Part shown: positions 1 to 6,449 of the stretch, in pieces
How the letters are laid out: every line of letters begins with the position of its first letter
How positions within the stretch are numbered: the stretch's first letter is position 1
IMG/VR virus record: IMGVR_UViG_3300042890_002117
Span: 1 to 31,262 of that record
DNA: 31,262 nt
Direction: 5' to 3' (one strand)
Origin: a virus
Notes under the pieces: model-generated
Databases searched by the model: none
What the model was told of the DNA's origin: nothing
The model's input: the letters and a program-made list of their open reading frames with translations, nothing else
Position numbers and translations under genes: made by a program

Positions 1-757
1 CAAATCCACTCTCAGCATCTAATGTATTTTGAATTGCTTGTAAAGATTGAAGCACAGCCATTGCTCCATTGACCTTTAATAATGCTTTCTCTACATCTGC
101 ACTTTGCTCTCCAAATAATGCACTTGCTCCTTGAAGTCCAGCGAATACTCCGACTCCTAATTGAAGTCCTTGCATGGTAGTATCTAAAGCTCTTGTATCG
201 GATGCGAGTAACTTAATCTGTGCTTGTTGATCACCCATTGCATCAGTCAAGTTAGCTAACTTTGCTTGAGCTTGTACATATTCTTCTCCACTTAATGTAG
301 GTAAGATAGCTTTTAATTCAGATATCTGTGCCTTATAAGACTTCATTTTACCTGCCATCTTCTCAGTCTCAACAGCCATCTTTTGAGTAGCAACCACTCC
401 TTTATCAATAGCATCTCCAAGCTGTTTAGTAGCTTGAACTTGGTCAATCTTACCTTTCTTATAAGCATCAACAGTCTCTTTTCCTGCCTTGCCAAAGTCC
501 TTTTCTTTAGCAGTAGCATTTGACAATTCAGAACTAAGCTCCTTAATCTCATTGGTGGATTCAGCTATTGAGATGTCGTTAAATGTCTTTTTTGCTTTCG
601 CCAGGTTACTCAATCCTTCAGCACCACCCTTGACATTCTTAGTGAACTCATCAACTTGCTTGGTGGCATTCTCCATTACTCCATCCAATGAAGCGACTTG
701 CTTAGTAGCATCAGTTGTGTCAAAAAGTACCTTAAATATTATATTTTCTGTTGCCAT
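1..757 (-). CDS. Tape measure protein, N-terminal 252 residues (3' end outside window)
   Basis: This gene runs off the left edge, so only the N-terminal part is visible. The start is the ATG at 757-755 (protein begins MATENIIFKVLFD). The sequence is rich in Ala, Lys, Gln and Glu and looks almost wholly helical, with coiled-coil stretches (for example TKQVASLDGVMENATKQVDE and KMAGKMKSYKAQISELKAIL) and then a more hydrophobic helix beginning near GLQLGVGVFAGLQGASALFG. That pattern is typical of tape measure proteins, which set tail length in siphophages and take part in DNA entry. It is the last visible gene of the terminase, phosphoesterase, 85-residue, tape-measure series. The identity rests on composition and position, not on a catalytic motif. 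Most family members are far longer, so most of the protein should lie beyond the edge. Confidence 0.72.
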   Translation of the reverse strand, partial: MATENIIFKVLFDTTDATKQVASLDGVMENATKQVDEFTKNVKGGAEGLSNLAKAKKTFNDISIAESTNEIKELSSELSNATAKEKDFGKAGKETVDAYKKGKIDQVQATKQLGDAIDKGVVATQKMAVETEKMAGKMKSYKAQISELKAILPTLSGEEYVQAQAKLANLTDAMGDQQAQIKLLASDTRALDTTMQGLQLGVGVFAGLQGASALFGEQSADVEKALLKVNGAMAVLQSLQAIQNTLDAESGF

Positions 758-819
758 TATATTATTTTATGAATTGAAATATAGTAATTTTATACCAAAT
801 AGTATTATACCATTTAGTA

Positions 820-1077
820 TTAAGATTCAAGCTCCTCTCTATCTTCAAACAGCTCATCATACATCTCAGCAGACATCACATCAATAATCTTATAGCATCG
901 CCTTAGTATATTCTTTTTTAAAATACTTTCCTCAGATGTCATTGGATTAATCATGTCGGCTATCTGAATAAGAGTAGAGCAGGAAGTAAAGTATTCCTCA
1001 CGAGTGGTAAACTCAACCTCAAAGTCCAAGTCATCATCATCCTCATCATCTATAATTGGTGCTTCTTTTTCTGACAT
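820..1077 (-). CDS. Small acidic protein upstream of tape measure
   Basis: This 85-residue protein is of unknown function. The N-terminal third is strongly acidic (IIDDEDDDDLDFEVEF), and the remainder looks helical with two conserved-looking Cys residues (FTSCSTL and LRRCYKI). It starts at an ATG only 2 nt after the stop of the phosphoesterase gene and ends 62 nt before the tape measure start, so it is co-transcribed with both. In many siphophages the position directly before the tape measure gene is held by a tail assembly chaperone. That is a positional suggestion only. No slippery sequence extending this frame was found, and another locus (29494-30236) has the stronger claim to that role. 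Confidence 0.7.
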   Translation of the reverse strand: MSEKEAPIIDDEDDDDLDFEVEFTTREEYFTSCSTLIQIADMINPMTSEESILKKNILRRCYKIIDVMSAEMYDELFEDREELES

Positions 1078-1079
1078 GA

Positions 1080-2264
1080 TTAAAAAATATTAGTGATTCG
1101 AGCTATCTGCCCATTATGTTTGCAATGCAAAAACCCCTCAATAGCCTTGATACTTAAATAGCCATTTCGATGATGCCAGCTATCTGTGCCTGATGGACTC
1201 CTCAAGCTCTCAACAGTTATGCCGATAAAGTCCTTAGCAGTCTTATGATGAACATGATGTGTATAAACGTATCTGTGCTTAGTAGATGCCCATTCTTGAC
1301 TGAACTCCTGAGCCATCAATAAAGGTAAGTCAGCTAACTTAGCACCATCGCCATGTGTAGTGCCTATCAAGTTATTGTAATACTTAAATCCCTTCCGATG
1401 TGCTATTGAACAATCAAATGTGATGTTCTTGCAGTCCTTAAAGTAAGTCTTTATAACATCTGCTAAAAAGAAACCATTAGTATAATCGTGATTGCTTGGA
1501 TTGAAAGTGAAGTGAACATCAGCTACCGTTACCAACTTTAAAAGTATATCAATATAAAGCTGTTTAGCAATTAGAAAGTTATCATACCACATCCCATCAG
1601 TATCTTGTGGAGTGCCTGATGTAGTCATTCTCTTTGGATTATCCACATGGAGAATATCATTACCACCGATAAATAAAATCTTATCAATGGCAAAGGATGA
1701 TACCTTTTGCAATATGCCATCAACTCCTTCCAATGCTCTCTTGACTGCTATCTGATTGTTGTAATCTTCGCCAGTCTCGAATGCTGTACATAACTTGCCA
1801 ATGTGAATGTCTGCAGGATCTAATACAAGTAAGTAGCTATTCTTATCAACTATTCTTTTTAATTTTGGGAACTTAGGGATGAATGCTTGTAGGTCCTTAA
1901 TCAAGTCTGCTTTAAGCTCACTTACCTTTACTATCTCATTAGGCACAAAGTCAGGATTCACAACAAAGGCACTCACTCCTGGAGTAGTATCTGTTGGCTT
2001 AGTCTTAATCCATATGTTTTTAGCCGATGTCAATGGCACATCTGTAAGCTCGCAAGCATTCAAGATGCCCTCATGCAAGTCTAATATCCTCTTTTTATTC
2101 CTCATGATATAAATCTTCAAGGCATTTATATCAAGATTATCATCGGAACTATCTTCTGTGTTTAAAAGTATCTTGGATAACTTGGTATATGAGTCGTGAA
2201 AGGATGGATTGGCTATAATTAAGTCCCTAATTTGTTGGTCTAAATGACTAAATTTTGACTTCAT
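1080..2264 (-). CDS. Calcineurin-like metallophosphoesterase
   Basis: This 394-residue protein has the full motif series of the calcineurin-like phosphoesterase superfamily: DIH at 152-154, GGND at 200-203, SNHD at 257-260, His304 in TTHGDG, and HHVHH at 336-340. These residues bind two metal ions and hydrolyse phosphomono- or diesters. The first 140 residues are a separate, mostly helical region that could hold a DNA- or protein-binding domain. It lies 86 bp downstream of the large terminase and 2 nt upstream of the acidic 85-residue gene. A phage phosphoesterase next to terminase could act in DNA processing (a nuclease or 2',3'-phosphatase) or in removing a host nucleotide signal. The sequence does not tell which, and the substrate is unknown. 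Confidence 0.88.
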   Translation of the reverse strand: MKSKFSHLDQQIRDLIIANPSFHDSYTKLSKILLNTEDSSDDNLDINALKIYIMRNKKRILDLHEGILNACELTDVPLTSAKNIWIKTKPTDTTPGVSAFVVNPDFVPNEIVKVSELKADLIKDLQAFIPKFPKLKRIVDKNSYLLVLDPADIHIGKLCTAFETGEDYNNQIAVKRALEGVDGILQKVSSFAIDKILFIGGNDILHVDNPKRMTTSGTPQDTDGMWYDNFLIAKQLYIDILLKLVTVADVHFTFNPSNHDYTNGFFLADVIKTYFKDCKNITFDCSIAHRKGFKYYNNLIGTTHGDGAKLADLPLLMAQEFSQEWASTKHRYVYTHHVHHKTAKDFIGITVESLRSPSGTDSWHHRNGYLSIKAIEGFLHCKHNGQIARITNIF

Positions 2265-2321
2265 TGCATGATTAATTAGACATTAGTGTTGTCAGATTGA
2301 CTTAATGAATTGTAACTCATA

Positions 2322-2329
2322 CAAAGTTA
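2322..2329 (-). promoter_or_regulatory. Weak candidate -7 box before phosphoesterase
   Basis: On the minus strand the 86-bp gap between the terminase and phosphoesterase genes contains TAACTTTG, a full match to the Bacteroidetes -7 consensus TAnnTTTG, about 57 nt before the phosphoesterase ATG. No good TTTG or TTG lies 19-20 bp further upstream, so it is weak evidence for an internal promoter. Confidence 0.3.
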
Positions 2330-2350
2330 TTCATAAATTATTGAATTACA

Positions 2351-3655
2351 CTATAAATCTAACTTAGTCCGATAAATATTTACTAAGCTATATTTGAAAG
2401 CGTCTAATAAATGCGACAACTCCTTACCCTCGCCACTACTCTTTTTGATTAGATTACCATGCATATCTGCTTCACAATAGGTAAGGTCCTTGATTAGATA
2501 AGGCATTGATTCATTGATAAAGCACTTGTTAAAATGGAAGGCTCTGTTCATTATCTCTCTACTATTATGATTGGAGTGATTCATTCCTGGTATAGTGAAT
2601 GCCCTGTCATGTAAATTTAACTCATCTTTTATTACATGATAATAATTCAACCCACCTCTACTGATGGCTTGGCGATTCTTACCTGTGCTGTCTCCTGTTA
2701 CTATCACATAGTTTGACTTTGGAAGCTTGCTCCTTATCTCAGCACATAACTGCCATATGTCGCTATTCCTTAGCCGATACTCCTCAATAAAGTAAACTAC
2801 TCCAGCTCTAATCTGCGATGCCACACAAGTCATTGGATCTACGTTAAAGTCAAATGATAGTAAGATATCCGACTTATCAAAGTCAAAATTGCCAACGTGT
2901 TTATTCTTGTCAAAGTTAGTGATGTAAGGCTTATCAACCTCAGCTCTACCCCATTTACCATATAGATTGATGTCTAATAGGTTTTGATTATGCTCATACT
3001 TCCTTCTTAAACTTATCTCATAGGCTTCCTTATCAATGTACTCATTGTCATTTAAGGTAGAGTGATGGATGAGTAGGTCATCTCCATAATCAGCTCTCGG
3101 CTTGCTGATATCATCAGGACTAAAGAAATAGGACCGTATAAAGTTATTCTCATCAACTGGATTAAAGGCACAGATGAATTGTAGGTATTCGGCTTGTGGA
3201 GTCCTTAGAACTGAGTCAATCATATCAATAGATTCTTTAGAACATTCGGTTATCTCATCAACGAACACATGAGTAGCTTGACTTATCCCCTTAGTCTTTT
3301 CAGCTTCTACTAATCCATAAGGCATTATCTTATGTCCTGTTATCTTATTAGTGAATACCATTGATGAATTGGCTACTTCTGAATACTCAAAATAATGCTT
3401 CATTCCAAACATCTTGATGGCAAAGCAGATGTCTTTAAATGTAGTTGAACGTATTGTCTCGTGATTCTTTCTGCAATAATAAATTGCCCTGTGCTTAGGT
3501 GCAAATGATTCTATTAATAGCTTGAGGATGATGTGGAAAGTCTTGGAGCTTCCTCTGCTCCCATAACAAACAAGATATCTCTGTTTGCTTTCTAATACAG
3601 GTATGAATGCTTTTGAATAAAACTTACGAGGTATTTTTGGTTTCTCATTCTCCAT
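2351..3655 (-). CDS. terL: Terminase large subunit
   Basis: This 434-residue protein is the ATP-driven DNA packaging motor and headful or site-specific nuclease. The ATPase half carries a Walker A box GSRGSSKT (32-39), a Walker B FVDE (131-134) and a coupling motif region with FNPVDENNF (165-173). The C-terminal half is an RNase H-like nuclease, with acidic residues in LSFDFNVDP (Asp269), VTGDSTGKN (Asp322) and HLLDAFKYS (Asp418). Length and motif order match the Terminase_3/PBSX-type large subunits of siphophages. It overlaps the small subunit gene by 11 bp, which suggests translational coupling. It acts with the small subunit and portal, but the portal gene lies about 23 kb away on the same strand, unlike the usual adjacent order. 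Confidence 0.95.
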   Translation of the reverse strand: MENEKPKIPRKFYSKAFIPVLESKQRYLVCYGSRGSSKTFHIILKLLIESFAPKHRAIYYCRKNHETIRSTTFKDICFAIKMFGMKHYFEYSEVANSSMVFTNKITGHKIMPYGLVEAEKTKGISQATHVFVDEITECSKESIDMIDSVLRTPQAEYLQFICAFNPVDENNFIRSYFFSPDDISKPRADYGDDLLIHHSTLNDNEYIDKEAYEISLRRKYEHNQNLLDINLYGKWGRAEVDKPYITNFDKNKHVGNFDFDKSDILLSFDFNVDPMTCVASQIRAGVVYFIEEYRLRNSDIWQLCAEIRSKLPKSNYVIVTGDSTGKNRQAISRGGLNYYHVIKDELNLHDRAFTIPGMNHSNHNSREIMNRAFHFNKCFINESMPYLIKDLTYCEADMHGNLIKKSSGEGKELSHLLDAFKYSLVNIYRTKLDL

Positions 3656-4094
3656 CCTTTTCTAAATCAAAGTAGAATCCTTTATTGATGATAAGCTCCT
3701 GCTTCTGTGCTTCATTCAATCCGAGCATCTTGGCTTGGACCTCAATAGCCTTGATGACTGCTTGAGTGTTTATTCGACCAGCATTATCAGGTACTTTTGC
3801 CAACTCCTTAACTTCTTCTAATTCGAGCAGTAGGCTTTCTTTAGTGATATTAGTCGATTTAACGAGTGCTATTGTATTTGCTATGGATTGCTCATTAGTA
3901 GCTTTATCTTGTAACTGAGTCCATAAAGGATAGTAAGAATCATGTAATTTTAATGACCTTGTCTTGTCTAAAGACCAATTAGTTTGTAAAAGTGTATAAA
4001 AGTTTGTTTTAAGATGTGCTTGTGTATTACCACTATTCAACTCCTTAAACAATAAATCCTTAAAAGACTCATCTGTTAATCTTGCCTTACCCAT
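3645..4094 (-). CDS. terS: Terminase small subunit-like protein
   Basis: This 149-residue, largely helical protein sits directly upstream of and overlaps the large terminase gene, the standard place for the small subunit that recognises phage DNA and stimulates the motor. The N-terminal half has alternating short helices with Lys and Arg (SLDKTRSLKLHDSYYPLWTQL). The C-terminal part holds a repeated acidic-hydrophobic helix and the segment RINTQAVIKAIEVQAKMLGLN, a pattern seen near the C-terminus of many small subunits. The start codon overlaps the stop of this gene's upstream neighbour by 1 nt (TAATG). The call is by position and general shape; a helix-turn-helix could not be demonstrated by eye. 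Confidence 0.72.
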   Translation of the reverse strand: MGKARLTDESFKDLLFKELNSGNTQAHLKTNFYTLLQTNWSLDKTRSLKLHDSYYPLWTQLQDKATNEQSIANTIALVKSTNITKESLLLELEEVKELAKVPDNAGRINTQAVIKAIEVQAKMLGLNEAQKQELIINKGFYFDLEKDGE

Positions 4095-4297
4095 TAATAA
4101 TCAAAAAAGTTTAAAAATTGTTTAAGTATTTCTATGTCGGAGATAGGTTTTAGGTCTATTTGTTCGTAATTTTTAACAATAGATGTAACTGTTCTATTTG
4201 TCATTAATAAAAATTGAATATCTCCAAATGTAAAAATATCGCCACCTTTAAAATGTTCCTTTACTCCCTCTATTGATAATATTTCTTCTCTGGTCAT
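4094..4297 (-). CDS. Small hypothetical protein
   Basis: This 67-residue protein is not recognised. It begins MTREEILSIEGVKEHFKGG and continues with a stretch that could form a helix-turn-helix (FTFGDIQFLLMTNRTVTSIVKNY), so a DNA-binding role near the terminase is possible but unproven. Both ends touch their neighbours by 1 nt (TAATG junctions with the small terminase gene downstream and the 65-residue gene upstream), which supports it as a translated member of the operon. Confidence 0.7.
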   Translation of the reverse strand: MTREEILSIEGVKEHFKGGDIFTFGDIQFLLMTNRTVTSIVKNYEQIDLKPISDIEILKQFLNFFDY

Positions 4298-4494
4298 TAC
4301 TCATTGATGTTATTTATGATTTCAGCATACTTGTCCTTGAATAGCTTTAAAGTGGTTTCACAATTAAACACTAAATCAATCTTATCTTGATGTGCATTGA
4401 CTTGTTGTGGCTCTCCATACTTGCGAGTCGCTAATATTAAATTGCTTATTGAGATGAAGCAGTCATGTGCTATGTGGTTATTCGGTTTCTGCAT
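4297..4494 (-). CDS. Small hypothetical protein
   Basis: This 65-residue protein has no recognised family. It contains two Cys residues (HDCFIS and VFNCETT) and ends in a helix with alternating Lys and hydrophobic residues. It overlaps the upstream 63-residue gene by 17 bp in another frame and shares a TAATG junction with the downstream gene. Its support is tight operon packing and the lack of another open frame in the interval. Confidence 0.65.
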   Translation of the reverse strand: MQKPNNHIAHDCFISISNLILATRKYGEPQQVNAHQDKIDLVFNCETTLKLFKDKYAEIINNINE

Positions 4495-4669
4495 CCTGTT
4501 TGTTTTTCATTTCAGCAAATCGTTGCAATGTGCCAGCTTCACATTTGAGTATCTTGTCAAACTTTAATGATTGCTTGATTATTTTTTTGGCATGAAGCTC
4601 ATTGTCTGCCTTTACTTCAAATTGGACCTTATTACCACCTAAATCTAAAAATATTAAGTAATGATTCAT
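4478..4669 (-). CDS. Small hypothetical protein
   Basis: This 63-residue protein begins MNHYLIFLDLGGNKVQFEVKADNE and appears to be a small beta-beta-alpha fold followed by a basic helix. No function is recognised. It is preceded by the A/T-rich leader CAAATG typical of starts in this genome and lies 17 nt downstream of the 47-residue basic gene. Confidence 0.65.
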   Translation of the reverse strand: MNHYLIFLDLGGNKVQFEVKADNELHAKKIIKQSLKFDKILKCEAGTLQRFAEMKNKQDAETE

Positions 4670-4686
4670 TTGTTTTTTCTTTTAAA

Positions 4687-4830
4687 TTACTTCTTACCTG
4701 CTTTCTTTTTTGCTTTCGCTGCTACACTTAATGCAATGGCTACTGCTTGAGCTTGTGGCTTATTACTTTTTAATTCAGTCTTGATGTTCTTGGCGATCGT
4801 TTTATCGCTGTACCCTAATTTTAAAGGCAT
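4687..4830 (-). CDS. DUF6496-like small basic protein
   Basis: This 47-residue gene fits the gap between its neighbours exactly. The protein begins MPLKLGYSDKTIAKNIKTEL and ends with a Lys/Ala-rich tail. From memory this matches a widespread family of very short phage proteins (MPLKKGKSKKTISKNI followed by GKPQKQAVAIAL), annotated as DUF6496. Function is unknown; the basic tail suggests nucleic acid binding. The start is the ATG at 4830, 10 nt after the stop of the SSB-tip gene, and the same operon orientation supports it. Confidence 0.8.
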   Translation of the reverse strand: MPLKLGYSDKTIAKNIKTELKSNKPQAQAVAIALSVAAKAKKKAGKK

Positions 4831-4840
4831 TGTATATTAT

Positions 4841-5089
4841 TTAAAATGGATAATTATCATCTTTTTTGGTAGCATCAGGCTTAAAATCGTTGAGTGTAGC
4901 ACTCCACTTGCTTGGATCAGTTTTGTTCTCTAATAGGTCCAAATTCACATACCCTGCATCGTTCTTATGCTCATTGAGGAACGTGATAAAATCTTCTACT
5001 TTGATTGATAGGCTACCTTTCACAAATGCTGGAGCTTTTTCATTCTTGGCTTTAGCATATAATCCTTTTGCAAATACTTTTTCTGACAT
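4841..5089 (-). CDS. Small protein with SSB-like C-terminal tip
   Basis: This 82-residue protein has a compact body (MSEKVFAKGLYAKAKNEKAP, then FVKGSLSIKVEDFITFLNEH, then a GYVNLDLL strand) and ends in the acidic tail DDNYPF. Bacterial single-stranded DNA-binding proteins end in a similar acidic-hydrophobic tip (DDDIPF), which docks onto many replication and repair enzymes. The body is too short for a standard OB-fold SSB of about 110 residues, so it may be a minimal phage ssDNA-binding protein or a mimic of the tip. It lies in the minus-strand operon that diverges from the replication block. Function is inferred; the tip is seen directly. Confidence 0.75.
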   Translation of the reverse strand: MSEKVFAKGLYAKAKNEKAPAFVKGSLSIKVEDFITFLNEHKNDAGYVNLDLLENKTDPSKWSATLNDFKPDATKKDDNYPF

Positions 5090-5108
5090 CGTTTGTTTGT
5101 TTTTTCGT

Positions 5109-5498
5109 TTATTTAATAATTCCTTTTAATTTTCGATTCTCTATGTTGATGATAAACTCTTGACCTGCATCCAATGTTCCCTTTATCAAGATGCTTGTCT
5201 TTGCTCTTACATCCTTCTCCTCTGATAAATGGCTGTTGAATGATGTGGTCCTGGCAGAGTCTAACTTTATAATCACTTCCGATTCAAATAAGTTTCTTAT
5301 AAATAGCTTATTTTCTTTTATCTCACATACAGCAAATTCAATCCCTTGTGCCACTATCTTGGACTTCTCACTATCGAATGCCGATACCTTGAAGCTCATC
5401 ACTTGTCTTATGCTTCCTAAGTCGTTAAAGCTATATACCCTGCAAAAAGCTGAATAGTCTGATGTGATGATCTTAATTAATTCACAATGGAATTTCAT
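5109..5498 (-). CDS. Hypothetical protein, first gene of leftward operon
   Basis: This 129-residue protein is unrecognised. It appears rich in beta strands (MKFHCELIKIITSDY, then FCRVYSFNDLGSIRQVMSFK). The next gene encodes the SSB-tip protein, so an OB-like nucleic acid-binding fold is conceivable but not shown. The ATG lies 4 nt after a perfect -7 box (TATCTTTG, 5510-5503), so the mRNA is probably leaderless or nearly so. It is the first gene of the operon running to the terminase and tape measure genes. Confidence 0.75.
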   Translation of the reverse strand: MKFHCELIKIITSDYSAFCRVYSFNDLGSIRQVMSFKVSAFDSEKSKIVAQGIEFAVCEIKENKLFIRNLFESEVIIKLDSARTTSFNSHLSEEKDVRAKTSILIKGTLDAGQEFIINIENRKLKGIIK

Positions 5499-5502
5499 TT
5501 AT

Positions 5503-5532
5503 CAAAGATAGTTTATTTATATTTAGTATCAA
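5503..5532 (-). promoter_or_regulatory. Leftward promoter, probably leaderless
   Basis: On the minus strand, TTTTG ending at 5530 is followed by 19 bp and then TATCTTTG (5510-5503), matching the Bacteroidetes -33/-7 pattern in sequence and spacing. The ATG of the 129-residue gene starts only 4 nt after the -7 box. Confidence 0.75.
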
Positions 5533-5596
5533 AATTAATTTTTAACTCATTTTATTGCTTTAATTATCAATCAGTTACAACATTGATTTAATTATC

Positions 5597-5640
5597 TTCA
5601 AAATATATTTTGAATATCAATCTTTATTGTTTTATCTTTG
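5597..5640 (+). promoter_or_regulatory. Rightward early promoter with palindromic operator (O1)
   Basis: A perfect 18-bp palindrome, TTCAAAATATATTTTGAA (5597-5614), supplies the -33 TTG (5610-5612). After 20 bp comes the -7 box TATCTTTG (5633-5640), 33 nt before the ATG of the 72-residue gene. The same palindrome and flank (TTTAATTATC just upstream) recur at 7981. A protein bound here would cover the -33 element, so repression is the simplest reading. Confidence 0.8.
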
Positions 5641-5673
5641 CTTTATAATTAATAAACACTAAATAAATACATC

Positions 5674-5892
5674 ATGAATTACATTACATTTATCAATCCA
5701 CCTGAATCTACTGAACGAATGAAAACTAACTACTTACCACCTAAGGCAAGCAGAAGCCTAAATGAACGATTTAAAGCTACTCACAAAGCTATTATTCATG
5801 AGCTTGACTATATCAGCAGACCTCGAACACACTATGACCACCTGGCGAGAGTGCTGGAAGCAAAAAGACAAATGGGACTTATCAATTATTAA
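5674..5892 (+). CDS. Small hypothetical early protein
   Basis: This 72-residue protein is the first gene of the rightward early operon. It is basic, with an extended Pro-rich N-terminus (INPPESTERMK) followed by an Arg/Lys-rich helical half (SRSLNERFKATHKAIIHELD). No family is recognised. First genes after an early phage promoter often encode small host-takeover proteins; that is context only. It sits 33 nt downstream of the -7 box of O1. Confidence 0.65.
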   Translation: MNYITFINPPESTERMKTNYLPPKASRSLNERFKATHKAIIHELDYISRPRTHYDHLARVLEAKRQMGLINY

Positions 5893-5908
5893 TCATAAAA
5901 TCAATAAA

Positions 5909-6301
5909 ATGTCAATCGTTAAAAAATTAGATCAGATATTAACCCACATAGATGGAGTGCTTTCAGCTGATAGGGAGCAAAATGTCAAGATACTTATCAG
6001 ACAAATCAAAGATGAGCTTTCCAGCAACAATGACAAGACAATGGGAGACCTACTTAATGTCATCAAGCCTGCTAAATATGTGATATCTTTTACTTATAGC
6101 AACTTTACAAAGCAATATTTAACAAAACATGGTGCTTATGTTAGAGATATGAAAGATGCTTATGGCTATAACTCATTACAAAGCATTGCAACTGCCATTA
6201 ATAAATTTAGCAAAGAAAATGCACATTTAGACTTCAAGATAGAACAAATCAAGCAATCCATTGGATTCAGCGACTTCAACGATTTCCATGAGAATTGCTA
6301 A
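5909..6301 (+). CDS. Hypothetical early protein
   Basis: This 130-residue protein starts at the ATG at 5909 (MSIVKKLDQILTHIDG). A longer frame is open back to 5762 but overlaps the preceding gene and lacks an A-rich start context, whereas 5909 is preceded by AATCATAAAATCAATAAA. It is mostly helical, with a first amphipathic segment and a central motif FTYSNFTKQYLTKHGAYVRD that could be a DNA-binding helix pair. No family is recognised. It is co-transcribed with the 72-residue gene. Confidence 0.7.
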   Translation: MSIVKKLDQILTHIDGVLSADREQNVKILIRQIKDELSSNNDKTMGDLLNVIKPAKYVISFTYSNFTKQYLTKHGAYVRDMKDAYGYNSLQSIATAINKFSKENAHLDFKIEQIKQSIGFSDFNDFHENC

Positions 6302-6307
6302 ATTAAA

Positions 6308-6338
6308 TTTGCTAATTCAGATAAATTGATTATTTTTG
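6308..6338 (+). promoter_or_regulatory. Constitutive-type promoter before replication initiator
   Basis: TTTG (6308-6311), 19 bp, then TATTTTTG (6331-6338): a full match to the Bacteroidetes consensus. Unlike three other plus-strand promoters it carries no TTCAAAAT palindrome. Transcription should begin just upstream of 6350, so the RNA would start with the paired element described at 6350-6429. Confidence 0.75.
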
Positions 6339-6349
6339 CATAGTAAATT

Positions 6350-6429
6350 ACAACCACATATGACAAAATATTATGCCCCATTTTTGACTGAAACGCCTCG
6401 TGGTTGTGGCTATCCTCGAATTTGGGGCA
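6350..6429 (+). ncRNA. Possible H-type pseudoknot in the leader of the replication gene
   Basis: Two GC-rich complementary pairs interlock. ACAACCAC (6350-6357) pairs with GTGGTTGT (6400-6407), and TGCCCCA (6374-6380) pairs with TGGGGCA (6423-6429). The order 1-2-1'-2' is that of an H-type pseudoknot with loops of 16, 19 and 15 nt. Such GC-rich arms are rare in this AT-rich DNA, and they lie exactly between a strong promoter and the initiator ATG. It could be a translational operator. It overlaps a 27-codon reading frame, so both uses or only one may be real. Confidence 0.45.
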
Positions 6430-6443
6430 AACTTTTTAAATAA
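6360..6443 (+). CDS. Possible 27-residue leader peptide
   Basis: An ATG at 6360 opens a 27-codon frame that stops 6 nt before the replication initiator ATG. The peptide is basic and aromatic (starts MTKYYAPFL, ends IWGKLFK) with the central motif PRGCGYP. Its start is preceded by ACAACCAC, very like the ACAACCA before the next gene's ATG. It fits neatly between promoter and gene, but the interlocking complementary arms in the same DNA offer a competing explanation. Confidence 0.4.
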   Translation: MTKYYAPFLTETPRGCGYPRIWGKLFK

Positions 6444-6449
6444 CAACCA

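Noticed and set aside
489-887. Long open frames opposite real genes, for example 489-887 plus, 1879-2112 plus, 4866-5129 plus, 5191-5457 plus, 17271-17564 minus and 19828-20094 plus.
   Set aside because: They lie wholly or largely over well-supported genes, have no promoter or operon fit and show composition typical of antisense shadows.
5762-5908. Longer start for the 130-residue protein.
   Set aside because: It overlaps the 72-residue gene and lacks an A-rich start context. The ATG at 5909 is well placed.
6350-6429. A tRNA or tRNA-like fold in the initiator leader.
   Set aside because: The possible acceptor arms are only 55 nt apart and no T or anticodon arm is found. A pseudoknot or leader peptide fits better.
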